The notes below the pieces were generated by a model. The model was not told the DNA's origin. It was given only the letters and a program-made list of their open reading frames with translations, and ran no database searches. Shown here in pieces: positions 18,426-27,600 of a stretch of DNA of 64,000 nucleotides (position 1 is the stretch's first letter; each line of letters begins with the position of its first letter). The stretch is from CAYQLY01 sp964418605. GTDB lineage: Bacteria > Bacteroidota > Bacteroidia > Cytophagales > Cyclobacteriaceae. The DNA is taken from positions 1-64,000 of the forward strand of contig CAYQLY010000010.1 in assembly GCA_964418605.1 (NCBI GenBank), in the 5' to 3' direction. Made by a program: the position numbers and the translations under genes.

Positions 18426-19094
18426 TTAATTACCTTTAAAAAAATCATAAAAATATTTTTCACCTAGCCAATGAAAGCTTTTCATCATCATAGAAAAAGC
18501 AATATAGGATTCGTATCCTTTTGAATAAAAACCGGGGGTTATTTTAAAAAATACAAATCGAAGTGTATGCTTAGGGGCGTTCACATAAAACTCACAACAA
18601 TAGAATGTGTCTTTTTTTGTGAATTGATTATAACTTAAAGCATACATCGGATGCTTATCTTGTAAATACATATCTTCAGAAAGAATAGGGTATTTTTTGC
18701 CTTTAAGTTGTTTTTTTCTTTTAAGCATTACATTTTTAGGATTATCTACTAAAGGTAATGCAAAAACCAGCATTTGGGTACGAAAGGTAAAATAATAAGC
18801 ACAAGAAATACGTTTTTGGTTTCGAAAATTAGCAAAAGAAATTAATTTGTATTCTGGATAAAGCTTTGCCAATTGAGGAATTTTAGTAAGACTCGAATCA
18901 AATTCAAATCCTTTCCATGTCAAAAAACCATAATTCAAAGTTTTATTTTTATATCCAAAAGATATTAAAGTATCATAGATTTCTTGATGAGTAGCTAATG
19001 CTCCTAACTTTGAAGTTGTACAGGAAAGAAAAAACAAAGAAAATATAAACAAAAGAAATCCTATTTTATTTCCAAGTCGCCGTGTAAGGATCAT
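18426..19094 (-). CDS. Putative lipoprotein in the grasp-with-SPASM operon
   Basis: The start chosen (ATG at 19094) gives MILTRRLGNKIGF, then a hydrophobic run ending in LFFLSC, a good lipoprotein signal. An ATG at 19136 would add 14 residues before it. Either way the gene overlaps the end of the SPASM gene (by 29 or 71 bases), which indicates coupled translation. The mature part is similar to the following gene product throughout (KNKTL, GFEFDSS, FHWLGE). The family was not recognised. The duplication within one operon suggests two related cell-surface partners. Confidence 0.62.
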   Translation of the reverse strand: MILTRRLGNKIGFLLFIFSLFFLSCTTSKLGALATHQEIYDTLISFGYKNKTLNYGFLTWKGFEFDSSLTKIPQLAKLYPEYKLISFANFRNQKRISCAYYFTFRTQMLVFALPLVDNPKNVMLKRKKQLKGKKYPILSEDMYLQDKHPMYALSYNQFTKKDTFYCCEFYVNAPKHTLRFVFFKITPGFYSKGYESYIAFSMMMKSFHWLGEKYFYDFFKGN

Positions 19095-20076
19095 AGGTGC
19101 ATTTTGAGGGTTTAGAATATATGTTCGATGGTTCATTTATATATGCGCGACAGTCTGTGCATATATAACGAAATTCGCAATCTTTACAAACTTCGATTTG
19201 ATCTTTATGAATTTTCCAAAATCTTTTAAATTCTTCTTGTTGAATCACCTCATTCAAAGTAACATTGGACATATTACCAAATGATTTTTCAAATGAAGGA
19301 CAATTTTTAATATTGCCTTTTACATCAATACCAATTTTTCGGTTTAAACACGTATTATATTGTTGTGCTTCTGTGAATACATTAATATTAATAGAGAAAT
19401 AATCCGATTTAATTTTTCCACAACAATCGCTGGAAACAACAATTTCTGAAGAAAAAACAAGAAACTTATTTGCTTCAATTTCAATAATATTATTCCATGG
19501 AGCAGAATGAAGAACCACTAACGAAATTCTTGCTTCTTCCTTATATAGTTCTCTAATACTATCTTCCGTCAAATTTTGCTGAAAAAAAATCATTAACTCA
19601 GCTGAGCGAAGTCGAGTATATTTTATATAATGTATTGTGGATTTAATTTGAGAAAATGCAGTAGGAGTATAATAACGAAATTGCACACTTTCACATCCAA
19701 GAGCATCGAGTTGTTGAAAGAGCAACAAATAATCATGGTTAGAATTTTCATCTATGTCTATAATGGCATTTGTGATTTTTCTTGGAGATTTCCATTCCAA
19801 ATTTATATCTGGGAAAAGGTGAGGTTCTTTTGTCCAAAAACCTAATTCTTTTTTGAGTAGCTCGTTAAAATAATCATCGATTATATCATTATATTCATAA
19901 TCATAAGCACGTTTAATTTCTTCTATAGTATAGTTTTTATAAGTAGTTAAAATCTCATATACCCCATTGGGTATTAGAATATATTCTCCACGTTGAATAT
20001 CACAAACAATGCTTCTTGAAGCCCCTTTTACGGGGATACAACAAGCAAACAGTTTGAAATAGATCGAAGATGTCAT
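19066..20076 (-). CDS. Grasp-with-SPASM system SPASM-domain peptide maturase (GwsS-like)
   Basis: The 336-residue protein ends in a SPASM-type cysteine domain: NTCLNRKIGIDVKGNIKNCP, then GNMSNVTLNEVI, then VCKDCEFRYICTDCRAY and a final SKC. This layout normally binds auxiliary iron-sulfur clusters. The N-terminal two-thirds look like a degenerate radical-SAM barrel (AIIDIDENSNHDYLLLFQQL, LGCESVQFRYY), but no CxxxCxxC S-adenosylmethionine motif can be found. That fits what I recall of the SPASM member of grasp-with-SPASM peptide systems. Its start codon shares one base with the stop of the 68-residue gene upstream (TAATG). Its chemistry is unknown. Confidence 0.8.
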   Translation of the reverse strand: MTSSIYFKLFACCIPVKGASRSIVCDIQRGEYILIPNGVYEILTTYKNYTIEEIKRAYDYEYNDIIDDYFNELLKKELGFWTKEPHLFPDINLEWKSPRKITNAIIDIDENSNHDYLLLFQQLDALGCESVQFRYYTPTAFSQIKSTIHYIKYTRLRSAELMIFFQQNLTEDSIRELYKEEARISLVVLHSAPWNNIIEIEANKFLVFSSEIVVSSDCCGKIKSDYFSININVFTEAQQYNTCLNRKIGIDVKGNIKNCPSFEKSFGNMSNVTLNEVIQQEEFKRFWKIHKDQIEVCKDCEFRYICTDCRAYINEPSNIYSKPSKCTYDPYTATWK

Positions 20077-20282
20077 TATATTATTTTTGAAATAGGCTTA
20101 TAAAAGCCATAACAAATCATTTTTTTGTTGTTATAAAAATTACTTTCCACATAGTCTATTTTTAGGTTAAATTTTTTTTCATCTCCTACCTCACGAGCCA
20201 CCTGATAAGTAAGGGGAAGATACCGACTTGAATACACAGCGATTTTTTCTCCAAAAACATTATGCTTTGTTTTATTTTTCAT
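20076..20282 (-). CDS. Small protein between the ATP-grasp and SPASM genes
   Basis: This 68-residue basic protein overlaps the ATP-grasp gene by 11 bases at its start and the SPASM gene by one base at its end, so it sits inside a translationally coupled series. The sequence (NVFGEKIAVYSSRYLPLTYQ; later YNNKKMICYGFYKPISKII) has no cysteine motif, signal peptide or recognisable family. Its reading frame is intact and its position between the two maturases suggests an accessory factor, for example a peptide-binding partner. This is inference. Confidence 0.5.
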   Translation of the reverse strand: MKNKTKHNVFGEKIAVYSSRYLPLTYQVAREVGDEKKFNLKIDYVESNFYNNKKMICYGFYKPISKII

Positions 20283-21255
20283 TATTATGATTTTTATGGC
20301 ATTTTATAAGATAATTAGCTACTTTTTCTTCTAAAAAATAATTACAGGGTTTAGAAACCATTCCAAATTGCCCTACAGGATTAACTTCTAAAAAAACATA
20401 TCGACCATCTTTTGTTTTTACTATATCTAATGATCCTGTGTTCAACTCCATAGTTTTCATAAATTCATGAATATTACTCTCGATTTTTTCAGGAAGTTGA
20501 AATGGAACACATCGATTGGGTTTTTCCCAATTATATCTTCTAAAATCTATTTTTGTTTGTTCATCCAATTGAGAAAATATCGCCATGCTATAACATACGC
20601 CATCTAAGTAAAATACACGAAGCTCATACTCTTTATCTAAACATTCTTGTACAACAGAGGGAAAGAAAAAATCAGTAAGTGAAGAAAAATTATCTTCATT
20701 AATTAGTTCTGTAAACATGGTATACATTTTACCATCAAATCTTATATTTTTGCCTTCACGAATAGGTTTGGTAATCACATCTTTATTCTCCTGAATTAAT
20801 TTTTTTACAGATTTTTTATCAGTAGTAAGCAATGTACAAGGTATATCTAAGCCTGCTTTCTTAGCCAACAACAAACTCTTAATCTTATTAATCTGTACAG
20901 CAGATGGATTGGTTAACCAATCCATATTTTCATAAAAGATAGGTAGGGACTCTAGAAAAGTACGGTATTCAAATAATAAATGAATGATTAAATCATTAGA
21001 AAAACAGTCGCCCAGCTCTTCTATGATTTTTGAATTATTAAAAAAACCAAACTTCCGAAACCACCCTACTTTTATCTGATCGGGATATGGTACTTGATCA
21101 ACGTAAAAATCATCCATTGAAAAATGAATGGTAAATAAATGATTTTCAATCAGATCATTATCGTTGAATCTGTTAAAAGGCAATTGATTGAAATCCAGCC
21201 AATCGATCACGTCATCCGTAGTAAGATCGCCATGTGTGCTTAAGATCAATATCAT
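20272..21255 (-). CDS. Grasp-with-SPASM system ATP-grasp peptide maturase (GwsG-like)
   Basis: The 327-residue protein is a RimK/MvdD-type ATP-grasp ligase. The N-terminal pre-grasp part contains VGWFRKFGFF near residue 62, as in microviridin-type ligases. The central part binds ATP (ITKPIREGKNIRF; VVQECLDKEYELRVFYLDG), and the C-terminal Mg/ATP loop is FLEVNPVGQFGMVS. Enzymes of this class form ester or amide links between Ser/Thr/Lys and Asp/Glu side chains of a precursor peptide (graspetides). Its partner is most likely the 58-residue peptide at 22617-22793. It starts 5 bases after the EreA-like gene. Confidence 0.85.
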   Translation of the reverse strand: MILILSTHGDLTTDDVIDWLDFNQLPFNRFNDNDLIENHLFTIHFSMDDFYVDQVPYPDQIKVGWFRKFGFFNNSKIIEELGDCFSNDLIIHLLFEYRTFLESLPIFYENMDWLTNPSAVQINKIKSLLLAKKAGLDIPCTLLTTDKKSVKKLIQENKDVITKPIREGKNIRFDGKMYTMFTELINEDNFSSLTDFFFPSVVQECLDKEYELRVFYLDGVCYSMAIFSQLDEQTKIDFRRYNWEKPNRCVPFQLPEKIESNIHEFMKTMELNTGSLDIVKTKDGRYVFLEVNPVGQFGMVSKPCNYFLEEKVANYLIKCHKNHNNEK

Positions 21256-21260
21256 GATAT

Positions 21261-22538
21261 TTAATGCATATCAATATTAAACTCAACAATAGACATATGA
21301 TGTTTAGTAGAAATACGAATACGGTAATGTCCAATAGGAAGACGTAAAGCATATTTCTCTTTTGTTTCTTCTATATATATCTGATCTATGGGAATAGCCT
21401 CTTTATTTTCATCAACAGAAAAGGCCTGTATCAAATATCCTGTAGTTGTATATTTTTTAGGAATTGGATATTCCTTAAAATTGATATAATCAAAATAAAC
21501 AGGTCGGTGATTTTTATAAACTATCTTTGGCCAAAACACATTTAAATCCATTTTACCACTTGATCCAAAAGAAAAAGGCTCATTGCTGGAATTTAATAAT
21601 ATACTAGGTCTATCAAATAAATATTTTTGTGTAATATAATTATATTCTTTTCCTAAATTAGAATCGACACTTTCCATGAAGTATGTTTGATCAATTGTAA
21701 GTGGATCAATTCCAGAAATCACCTTAAAAAATTCTGCCATTTTAATCCAATCTGATGTTGTACTTTCTAAAATATGCCCATATCCTGCATGTACTAAGAC
21801 TTTTGCATTAGCGTCTTTTTGAAATATTTTATATAAATTAACTGCTTGATTTAAGTCACGATTATTTTTACAATAGTTCGGTTTCTTTCGATCATATAGA
21901 CATGATGACTCATCATCATATGGAATTAGTTGATATCCAATATGGATGGCATAACGCAATAAGTTTGCGAAGACGGGCTCTCTAATATAAAAACCCTTAT
22001 CGCTCAATGCCGGATACCCTCTGATTGACAATAAAGAATCTTCAACATGATAAGCTTCTACGGCTAAATAATGAAATCCTTTATCGTAGAGATCTTTTAA
22101 TATCGAATAAGTTAATACGCGGTGTTGTGGAATATGATGTGCTTCATTAATCATAATAATCCTAGACTCATTTGCTTTTTTTAAGATATACTCTTTGGCA
22201 GAAATGACTTTCGAATAAGATGAACACAAAGAATCCATATTCAATGAAACAACAGAAGAACTTTTTCCATACATTTTGTCAAAGGAAAGGCGGGCTTTCA
22301 AATCATTTTCCACAAAAGAATAGGCTGTTCCCAGCATTTGATAATAAGTAGATCGCCATTGAGAAGAGGTGTCATAAGCAGCTGATTGACTAACTAAGGT
22401 ATCTAGTGCATGAAGATATCCTTTTGAATAAAGCATATGAGTGAAAAACTGTACGGGTTCTCGTAATTCCTTTTTTGATTGAGAAAAAGAAGTAAAGACA
22501 CATAGAGAAAAGACTGAAATAAATATTGTATTTTTCAT
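21261..22538 (-). CDS. Secreted EreA/ChaN-like protein (erythromycin esterase / Tiki-TraB superfamily type)
   Basis: The 425-residue protein has a signal peptide (to about residue 19, VFTSFSQS). A helical, possibly TPR-like, segment covers residues 35-95. A domain resembling EreA/ChaN/TraB hydrolases follows: IIMINEAHHIPQHR near residue 125, LAVEAYH, and later VLVHAGYGHI. The Glu-Ala-His-His and Gly-His motifs match the metal or catalytic positions of that superfamily. The C-terminal 100 residues are beta-rich. It lies between the precursor's terminator and the ATP-grasp gene. A role in processing or inactivating the modified peptide is inferred; the superfamily call is from motifs only. Confidence 0.6.
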   Translation of the reverse strand: MKNTIFISVFSLCVFTSFSQSKKELREPVQFFTHMLYSKGYLHALDTLVSQSAAYDTSSQWRSTYYQMLGTAYSFVENDLKARLSFDKMYGKSSSVVSLNMDSLCSSYSKVISAKEYILKKANESRIIMINEAHHIPQHRVLTYSILKDLYDKGFHYLAVEAYHVEDSLLSIRGYPALSDKGFYIREPVFANLLRYAIHIGYQLIPYDDESSCLYDRKKPNYCKNNRDLNQAVNLYKIFQKDANAKVLVHAGYGHILESTTSDWIKMAEFFKVISGIDPLTIDQTYFMESVDSNLGKEYNYITQKYLFDRPSILLNSSNEPFSFGSSGKMDLNVFWPKIVYKNHRPVYFDYINFKEYPIPKKYTTTGYLIQAFSVDENKEAIPIDQIYIEETKEKYALRLPIGHYRIRISTKHHMSIVEFNIDMH

Positions 22539-22551
22539 TCTAATAAAAATT

Positions 22552-22586
22552 AAAAAACTCCTATATGATGATATAATATAGGAGTT
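22552..22586 (-). terminator. Intrinsic terminator between the precursor gene and the maturase genes
   Basis: A perfect 11-bp stem (AACTCCTATAT with ATATAGGAGTT) around a 9-base loop is followed, reading on the minus strand, by a run of T. It lies 31 bases after the precursor stop and 14 bases before the next start. Partial readthrough would give much precursor and little enzyme. Confidence 0.8.
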
Positions 22587-22616
22587 CTAAAATTAGTGAT
22601 TATCAAGTGATAGTTT

Positions 22617-22793
22617 TTAATAACCAATAGCATCTGTACCATCATCAGTAGCAGGTTTGCCATCACCATAAACGGTGACTGTATTAGACTGATACTCCTT
22701 AGCTTGTAAACCTCCCCATACTTGATTTGATTTTATTGACACTAAACCTGCTTCAGATTTAATATGCCATTTTTCTAATTTGTTCTTTTCCAT
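22617..22793 (-). CDS. Grasp-with-SPASM (graspetide-like) precursor peptide
   Basis: The 58-residue peptide has a leader ending in a double glycine at G27-G28 (SNQVWGG) and a 30-residue core rich in ester-forming residues: SNTVTVYGDGKPATDDGTD, five Ser/Thr and five Asp/Glu in all. There is no cysteine. This suits Ser/Thr to Asp/Glu cross-links made by the ATP-grasp enzyme encoded 1.5 kb downstream. The ATG at 22793 is chosen because the in-frame TTG at 22844 overlaps the likely promoter and would add hydrophobic residues unlike a leader. It is the first gene of the operon and is followed by a strong terminator. Confidence 0.75.
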   Translation of the reverse strand: MEKNKLEKWHIKSEAGLVSIKSNQVWGGLQAKEYQSNTVTVYGDGKPATDDGTDAIGY

Positions 22794-22814
22794 TGTTTTG
22801 AAATTTTTATATGA

Positions 22815-22845
22815 TAAATATACCATTATTTCATAAAAAAACAAT
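22815..22845 (-). promoter_or_regulatory. Possible promoter of the precursor gene
   Basis: Reading on the minus strand, ATTG is followed after 19 bases by TATATTTA, one mismatch from the Bacteroidota -7 box TAnnTTTG. The -7 box ends 21 bases before the precursor ATG. The spacing is right, but the AT-rich background makes chance matches likely. Confidence 0.35.
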
Positions 22846-22922
22846 AGTTAGCTTTTATCTTTTTATAAAATCAAACAATAAGACTCCTCATTGTTTCATT
22901 AATAAACAAAATAAAACTGAAG

Positions 22923-23888
22923 TTACCATGCCTTATTCCATTTTTCAATTTCAGGAAGTTGCTTTTTATATTCCTCAACGTTCCAGTTAATCTGCCAACT
23001 TTTAACATACTCAGCCAATGGCGGAAGCCCTGCTTTGGCACGTTTTTCATCTACATGGTCAGGATCTTCCAAGGGTAGAACATAATACATGTTTGTTTCA
23101 GGATTCATACCAATTTGAGAACCATATAGTTGTTTCCTACCTTCTCTTAAAGCTACACGATCTTCTAACAAGGCCAATGATTCTTTTTGTGCATTCCCTT
23201 TCTTCACAGCTTTACGCATGATAGGCAAATACCGTTGTTGCGTTTTTAGATCAGCATGTTGAATAACTAAAAACAAAGTTTGGTTAGCTTGCTCGCCTAC
23301 TTTATCTTTACCAACCCAGCCGTATTGATCCAATACTTTTATCACTTTAATTAAGTTAATACTGTCTTGATAGGCCATAACCTTTGATAAGCTATCCATC
23401 GTAGGATTTTTATACCCTAATTTATTGCCCGTTTCAATATAAATATGCCTTATTATTTGGTCTTCACTATAAATGGACAAAAGTTCTTTTTGTAATGGTT
23501 TATTATATCCAGACTCTATCTTATCAACCTTTTTCTGCATTTTATAAACAAGCGTTAACCATCTTTTATCAGTATGCAATATCTTAAAATCCGGGTCTTC
23601 TTTTAAATGATTAACATGCAACCATCCATGTTGAAAAGCTAAATCAAGCCATTGAAATGCTTGTTCAGTATTTCCACTTAATGCTGCTGAGCAAGCACCA
23701 TTATACAAATGAAGTTGATCTTTAGCTTCCAATTGAAATGCTTTGGCATACCATTCACTCGATTTTTTAAAATCTTTAGTATTATAGAAATTCTCTGCCT
23801 GAGTAATCAACTCTCTGTACGTCTGTGAGAATACATAGGATATAAAGAAGGCAAAATACACGATACCAAGAGTGAGTACTTTTTTCAT
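22923..23888 (-). CDS. Secreted TPR-containing protein of unknown function
   Basis: The 321-residue protein has a signal peptide (residues 1-21, ending VFSQ). One or two TPR-like repeats follow (FYNTKDFKKSSEWYAKAFQL; LYNGACSAALSGNTEQAFQW). The rest is an uncharacterised Bacteroidota-type region with GWVGKDKVGEQANQTLFLVI and a C-terminal LYGSQIGMNPETNMYYVLPL. I have seen similar proteins annotated only as hypothetical (DUF6624-like region, from memory). It lies 129 bases upstream of the precursor promoter region on the same strand, with no clear terminator between. A link to the peptide system is not established. Confidence 0.7.
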   Translation of the reverse strand: MKKVLTLGIVYFAFFISYVFSQTYRELITQAENFYNTKDFKKSSEWYAKAFQLEAKDQLHLYNGACSAALSGNTEQAFQWLDLAFQHGWLHVNHLKEDPDFKILHTDKRWLTLVYKMQKKVDKIESGYNKPLQKELLSIYSEDQIIRHIYIETGNKLGYKNPTMDSLSKVMAYQDSINLIKVIKVLDQYGWVGKDKVGEQANQTLFLVIQHADLKTQQRYLPIMRKAVKKGNAQKESLALLEDRVALREGRKQLYGSQIGMNPETNMYYVLPLEDPDHVDEKRAKAGLPPLAEYVKSWQINWNVEEYKKQLPEIEKWNKAW

Positions 23889-24007
23889 TGATTCTAGTTC
23901 TAGATTTTCTTAAATTCAAATGCTAATTTAAAAAAATTTATTTATAGTAAAAATAAATACCCTAAATTCTTAATTTATTACTCAAAATTTTATTTCTTAA
24001 ATATTCA

Positions 24008-24556
24008 TTAAGGTGTGGTAAATAACCAGTTATTAACTGCAACTGTTTTATGACAATTCACGCAGTTGGTAAGGTTAACGCCTCTAATATCAGTTTTACT
24101 TATATCAGGTAACATGCCATTGGGATGCGCTTTATAATCGACTGCCGAATCATATTTATTATTAATAAATTCCCAATCATTTGTAGCATCATTAAACCCT
24201 TCTTCATGCTTGATCATGATAGCTGCATTAATCAACACACCTGAATTTTTATCGTAGGCCCGACGAACGATGATTGTTCCAACACTTACAAATGCGCCCT
24301 TATCTCCATTTCTATATAAATCTCTTTTTTTGTTTCCAATAGCTGGATCAGTACTTCCAAATTGAGCTGCATCATTAAACGCCTTAAATGGATCATCGAT
24401 AATGCCAGATTGATATATAACAGTTGCATTATCCAATGCTTCTTGTGTAAGCACAAAAGGCTGTTTAGGCTCTTCTTCTTTCTTTTCACATGCTACTGCA
24501 AGAACACCCAGTATGATGGAATAGCATAAAAAAATAAGCCAAATTTTATTTTTCAT
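24008..24556 (-). CDS. Cytochrome P460-like c-type haem lipoprotein
   Basis: The 182-residue protein has a signal peptide with a lipobox (GVLAVAC, Cys23), so it is probably anchored in a membrane outside the cytoplasm. A single c-haem site CVNCHK lies near the C-terminus, preceded by the P460-family pattern FVSVGTIIVRRAYDKN and an MIKHEEGF segment. P460-type proteins oxidise hydroxylamine or bind NO; Bacteroidota lipoprotein members have no proven role. It is 45 bases downstream of mfd on the same strand. Confidence 0.75.
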   Translation of the reverse strand: MKNKIWLIFLCYSIILGVLAVACEKKEEEPKQPFVLTQEALDNATVIYQSGIIDDPFKAFNDAAQFGSTDPAIGNKKRDLYRNGDKGAFVSVGTIIVRRAYDKNSGVLINAAIMIKHEEGFNDATNDWEFINNKYDSAVDYKAHPNGMLPDISKTDIRGVNLTNCVNCHKTVAVNNWLFTTP

Positions 24557-24601
24557 CTCATTGAAAATTAGTTTCTTAAATTTAATAAAAAATTATATTT
24601 T

Positions 24602-27600
24602 TTAGATAAAGCTTTGAAGCAATAGAATTGCTTCTTGAATAGACGACACATGAGTGACAGTCAATATCAATTGATGAGAAGCATCATTAAATTTATACCG
24701 CTGTGGATACTGTTGTACAATTCTAAGAATACGCTCAAAACAAGCTGATGAATAATCGGTTGTTTTATCAGGAGAGCTAAAATAACATTTTAAATGAGCA
24801 TTCTTAGCAATAATTTTTGCAAAGCCTATTCTTTCTCCTAGCCAACGCAACCGTACCGTTTGAATCATTTCTTCTACCTCTTTAGGCAATGGTCCAAACC
24901 GATCGATTAACTCTAGCTGAAAAACATGAAGGGCTTCTTCATCCTGAATATGATCCAGACGAGTATATAAACTCAAACGCTCAGAAATATTAGTTACATA
25001 ATAATCCGGCACTACTACTTCAAGATCCGTTTCAATGATACACTCTTTAACAGTTTTTTTAGAAATAGTATCAACAGCCGATTGAAATAAATTTTTAAAA
25101 TCTGTTTCTTTTAACTCCTGAACAGCCTCATTCAAAATGGAATGATACATCTCAAAGCCTATATCATTAATAAAGCCACTTTGCTCTGCGCCCAATAAAT
25201 TCCCGGCACCTCGGATATCCAAATCTCTCATCGCTACTTTAAATCCATCACCCAATTCTGAAAATTCCTCCAAGACAGTCAACCGTTTGCGCGCATCATG
25301 TGTTAAGCCACCAGCAGAAGGTGCAAGTAAATAGCAAAACGCTTTACGATTCGAACGACCAACACGTCCTCTCATCTGATGAAGATCTGATAATCCAATG
25401 AGATGTGCATGATTAATAATAATCGTATTAGCATTTGGTATGTCTAATCCTGATTCAACAATATTCGTAGAAACAAGAACATCATACTGACCATCAATAA
25501 AAGCCATCATCGTTTTTTCTAAAACGACTCCATCCATTTGTCCATGAGCAACAGCTATCTTAGCATCAGGTACAAGACGCAAAATAATATTAGCTATCTC
25601 TTCAATATCACTGATTCGATTATGAATAAAAAATACTTGTCCGCCTCGCTTCAACTCAAAACTGATCGCATCCCTAATCAGAAGGTCATTAAAATCATGT
25701 ACCTCAGTAGTAACAGGTTGCCGATTAGGAGGCGGGGTAGCAATAATAGATAAATCCCTCGCTCCCATTAAAGAAAAATGCAAGGTACGTGGAATAGGTG
25801 TGGCTGTCAATGTCAATGTATCCACATTCACCCTCATCTCTTTAAGTTTCTCTTTGGTAGTCACGCCAAATTTTTGTTCTTCATCAATGATAAGCAACCC
25901 CAAATCAAAAAAGTGTACGTCTTTTCCTACGATACGATGGGTACCTATTAAAATATCCAATTCTCTCTTTTCTAATTTTTTACAAGTTTCTGTAATATCT
26001 GAAGTACTTTTAAATCGACTGATATAATCTATACGAACATTAAATTTAGCTAAGCGCTCAGAAAATGTCCGATAATGCTGCATAGCTAATATCGTAGTAG
26101 GCACTAAAACAGCCACTTGTTTTTGATCTTGTACCGCTTTGAAAGCTGCACGTATCGCCACTTCTGTTTTTCCAAACCCCACATCACCACAAACCAACCG
26201 ATCCATCGGATGCGGTTTTTCCATATCAAGTTTAACATCTTGAGTTGCTTTAGCTTGATCAGGTGTATCTTCATACATAAAAGAAGACTCTAATTCGATT
26301 TGTAAAAAAGTATCTGAACTAAATGCATACCCGGGAGCAGCTTTACGTTTAGCATAAAGCTCTATGAGTTGCTTAGCAATATCTTTAACTTTTGTTTTAA
26401 CTTTTTTCTTTTTATTTTCCCATTCAGGCGAACCTAGCTTACTCATGGATGGAGGAGTTCCTTCTTTACCGGAGTACTTGCCTATTTTATGAAGAGAATA
26501 AATATTGACATATAAGACATCATCATCGCGATAGATGAGCCGAATCATTTCTTGTACTTTATCATTCGATTTTATTTTTTCTAATCCAGCAAATCGGGCG
26601 ATGCCATAATCAACATGTGTTACATAATCACCGGGCTGTAATAATTTTAACTCGCGCAATGTAAGTGCTTTAGATTTAGCATAACTTTCTTTGATGCGAT
26701 AGCGGTGAAACCGTTCAAAAATCTGATGGTCAGTATAACATGCTAATTGCAACCGCTTATCTATAAAGCCTTCTCGAAGCGAAAGCAACAGACCTTGAAA
26801 ATGAATGGATGAATTAATTTCTTCAAAAATAGATTGAAGTCGCTCGATCTGTTTAGGCATATCTGCCATCACAATCGTTTGAATGCCTTTAAGTTGATTG
26901 TCTGATAGATTATCTGCTAGACGCTGAAAATCTTTATAAAAAGACGGTTGTGCATCAGCCTCAAAGAGTATAACCTGATCGGATGAAATATGATTTTTTT
27001 TTCCAAATTCAATCAGTTGAAAATGCTTTAATAATTTATCCAAAGATGAAAACGAATTGATTACATCATCCGGATGATAGACAACAGAAGTTTGATTAGT
27101 CTTATCTAAAATGGAATTATACTCCGTCATCCATTTATCATAACATTGATCAATAACCTCACGCATCTGCTTCCAATCTTTCACCCATATACAATCATGA
27201 TCTGAGAAGAAAGCCGTTAAAGGCTCTCTCGCCTCGTGTATAAACTTAGTTTGTGGATTAGGAAGTATGCTGATCTGATTTAAATCATGATCTACAGAAA
27301 GCTGTGTAATCGGATCAAAGGTACGAATAGCATCTATCTCATCTCCCATCAACTCTACTCGAAAAGGTAAATCATTGGTATATGAAAAAATATCTACAAT
27401 GCCACCACGAACAGCAAACTGACCTGCCTCATATACAAAATCTGTTCTATCAAAATCATACGTAACAAGTTTATCTACTAAATCTGCAAGAGATATGGTT
27501 TGCTTTTTCTTAATTAAAAAAGTGGTTGAAAGAAGTGACTTACGATTAACAACTTTTTCCACTAAGGCCTCGGGGTAGGTGACTATAATTTCACCAACAC

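Noticed and set aside
22794..22844. N-terminal extension of the graspetide-like precursor starting at TTG 22844
   Set aside because: The extension is hydrophobic and unlike RiPP leaders, and overlaps the proposed -33 element. The ATG at 22793 gives a normal leader.
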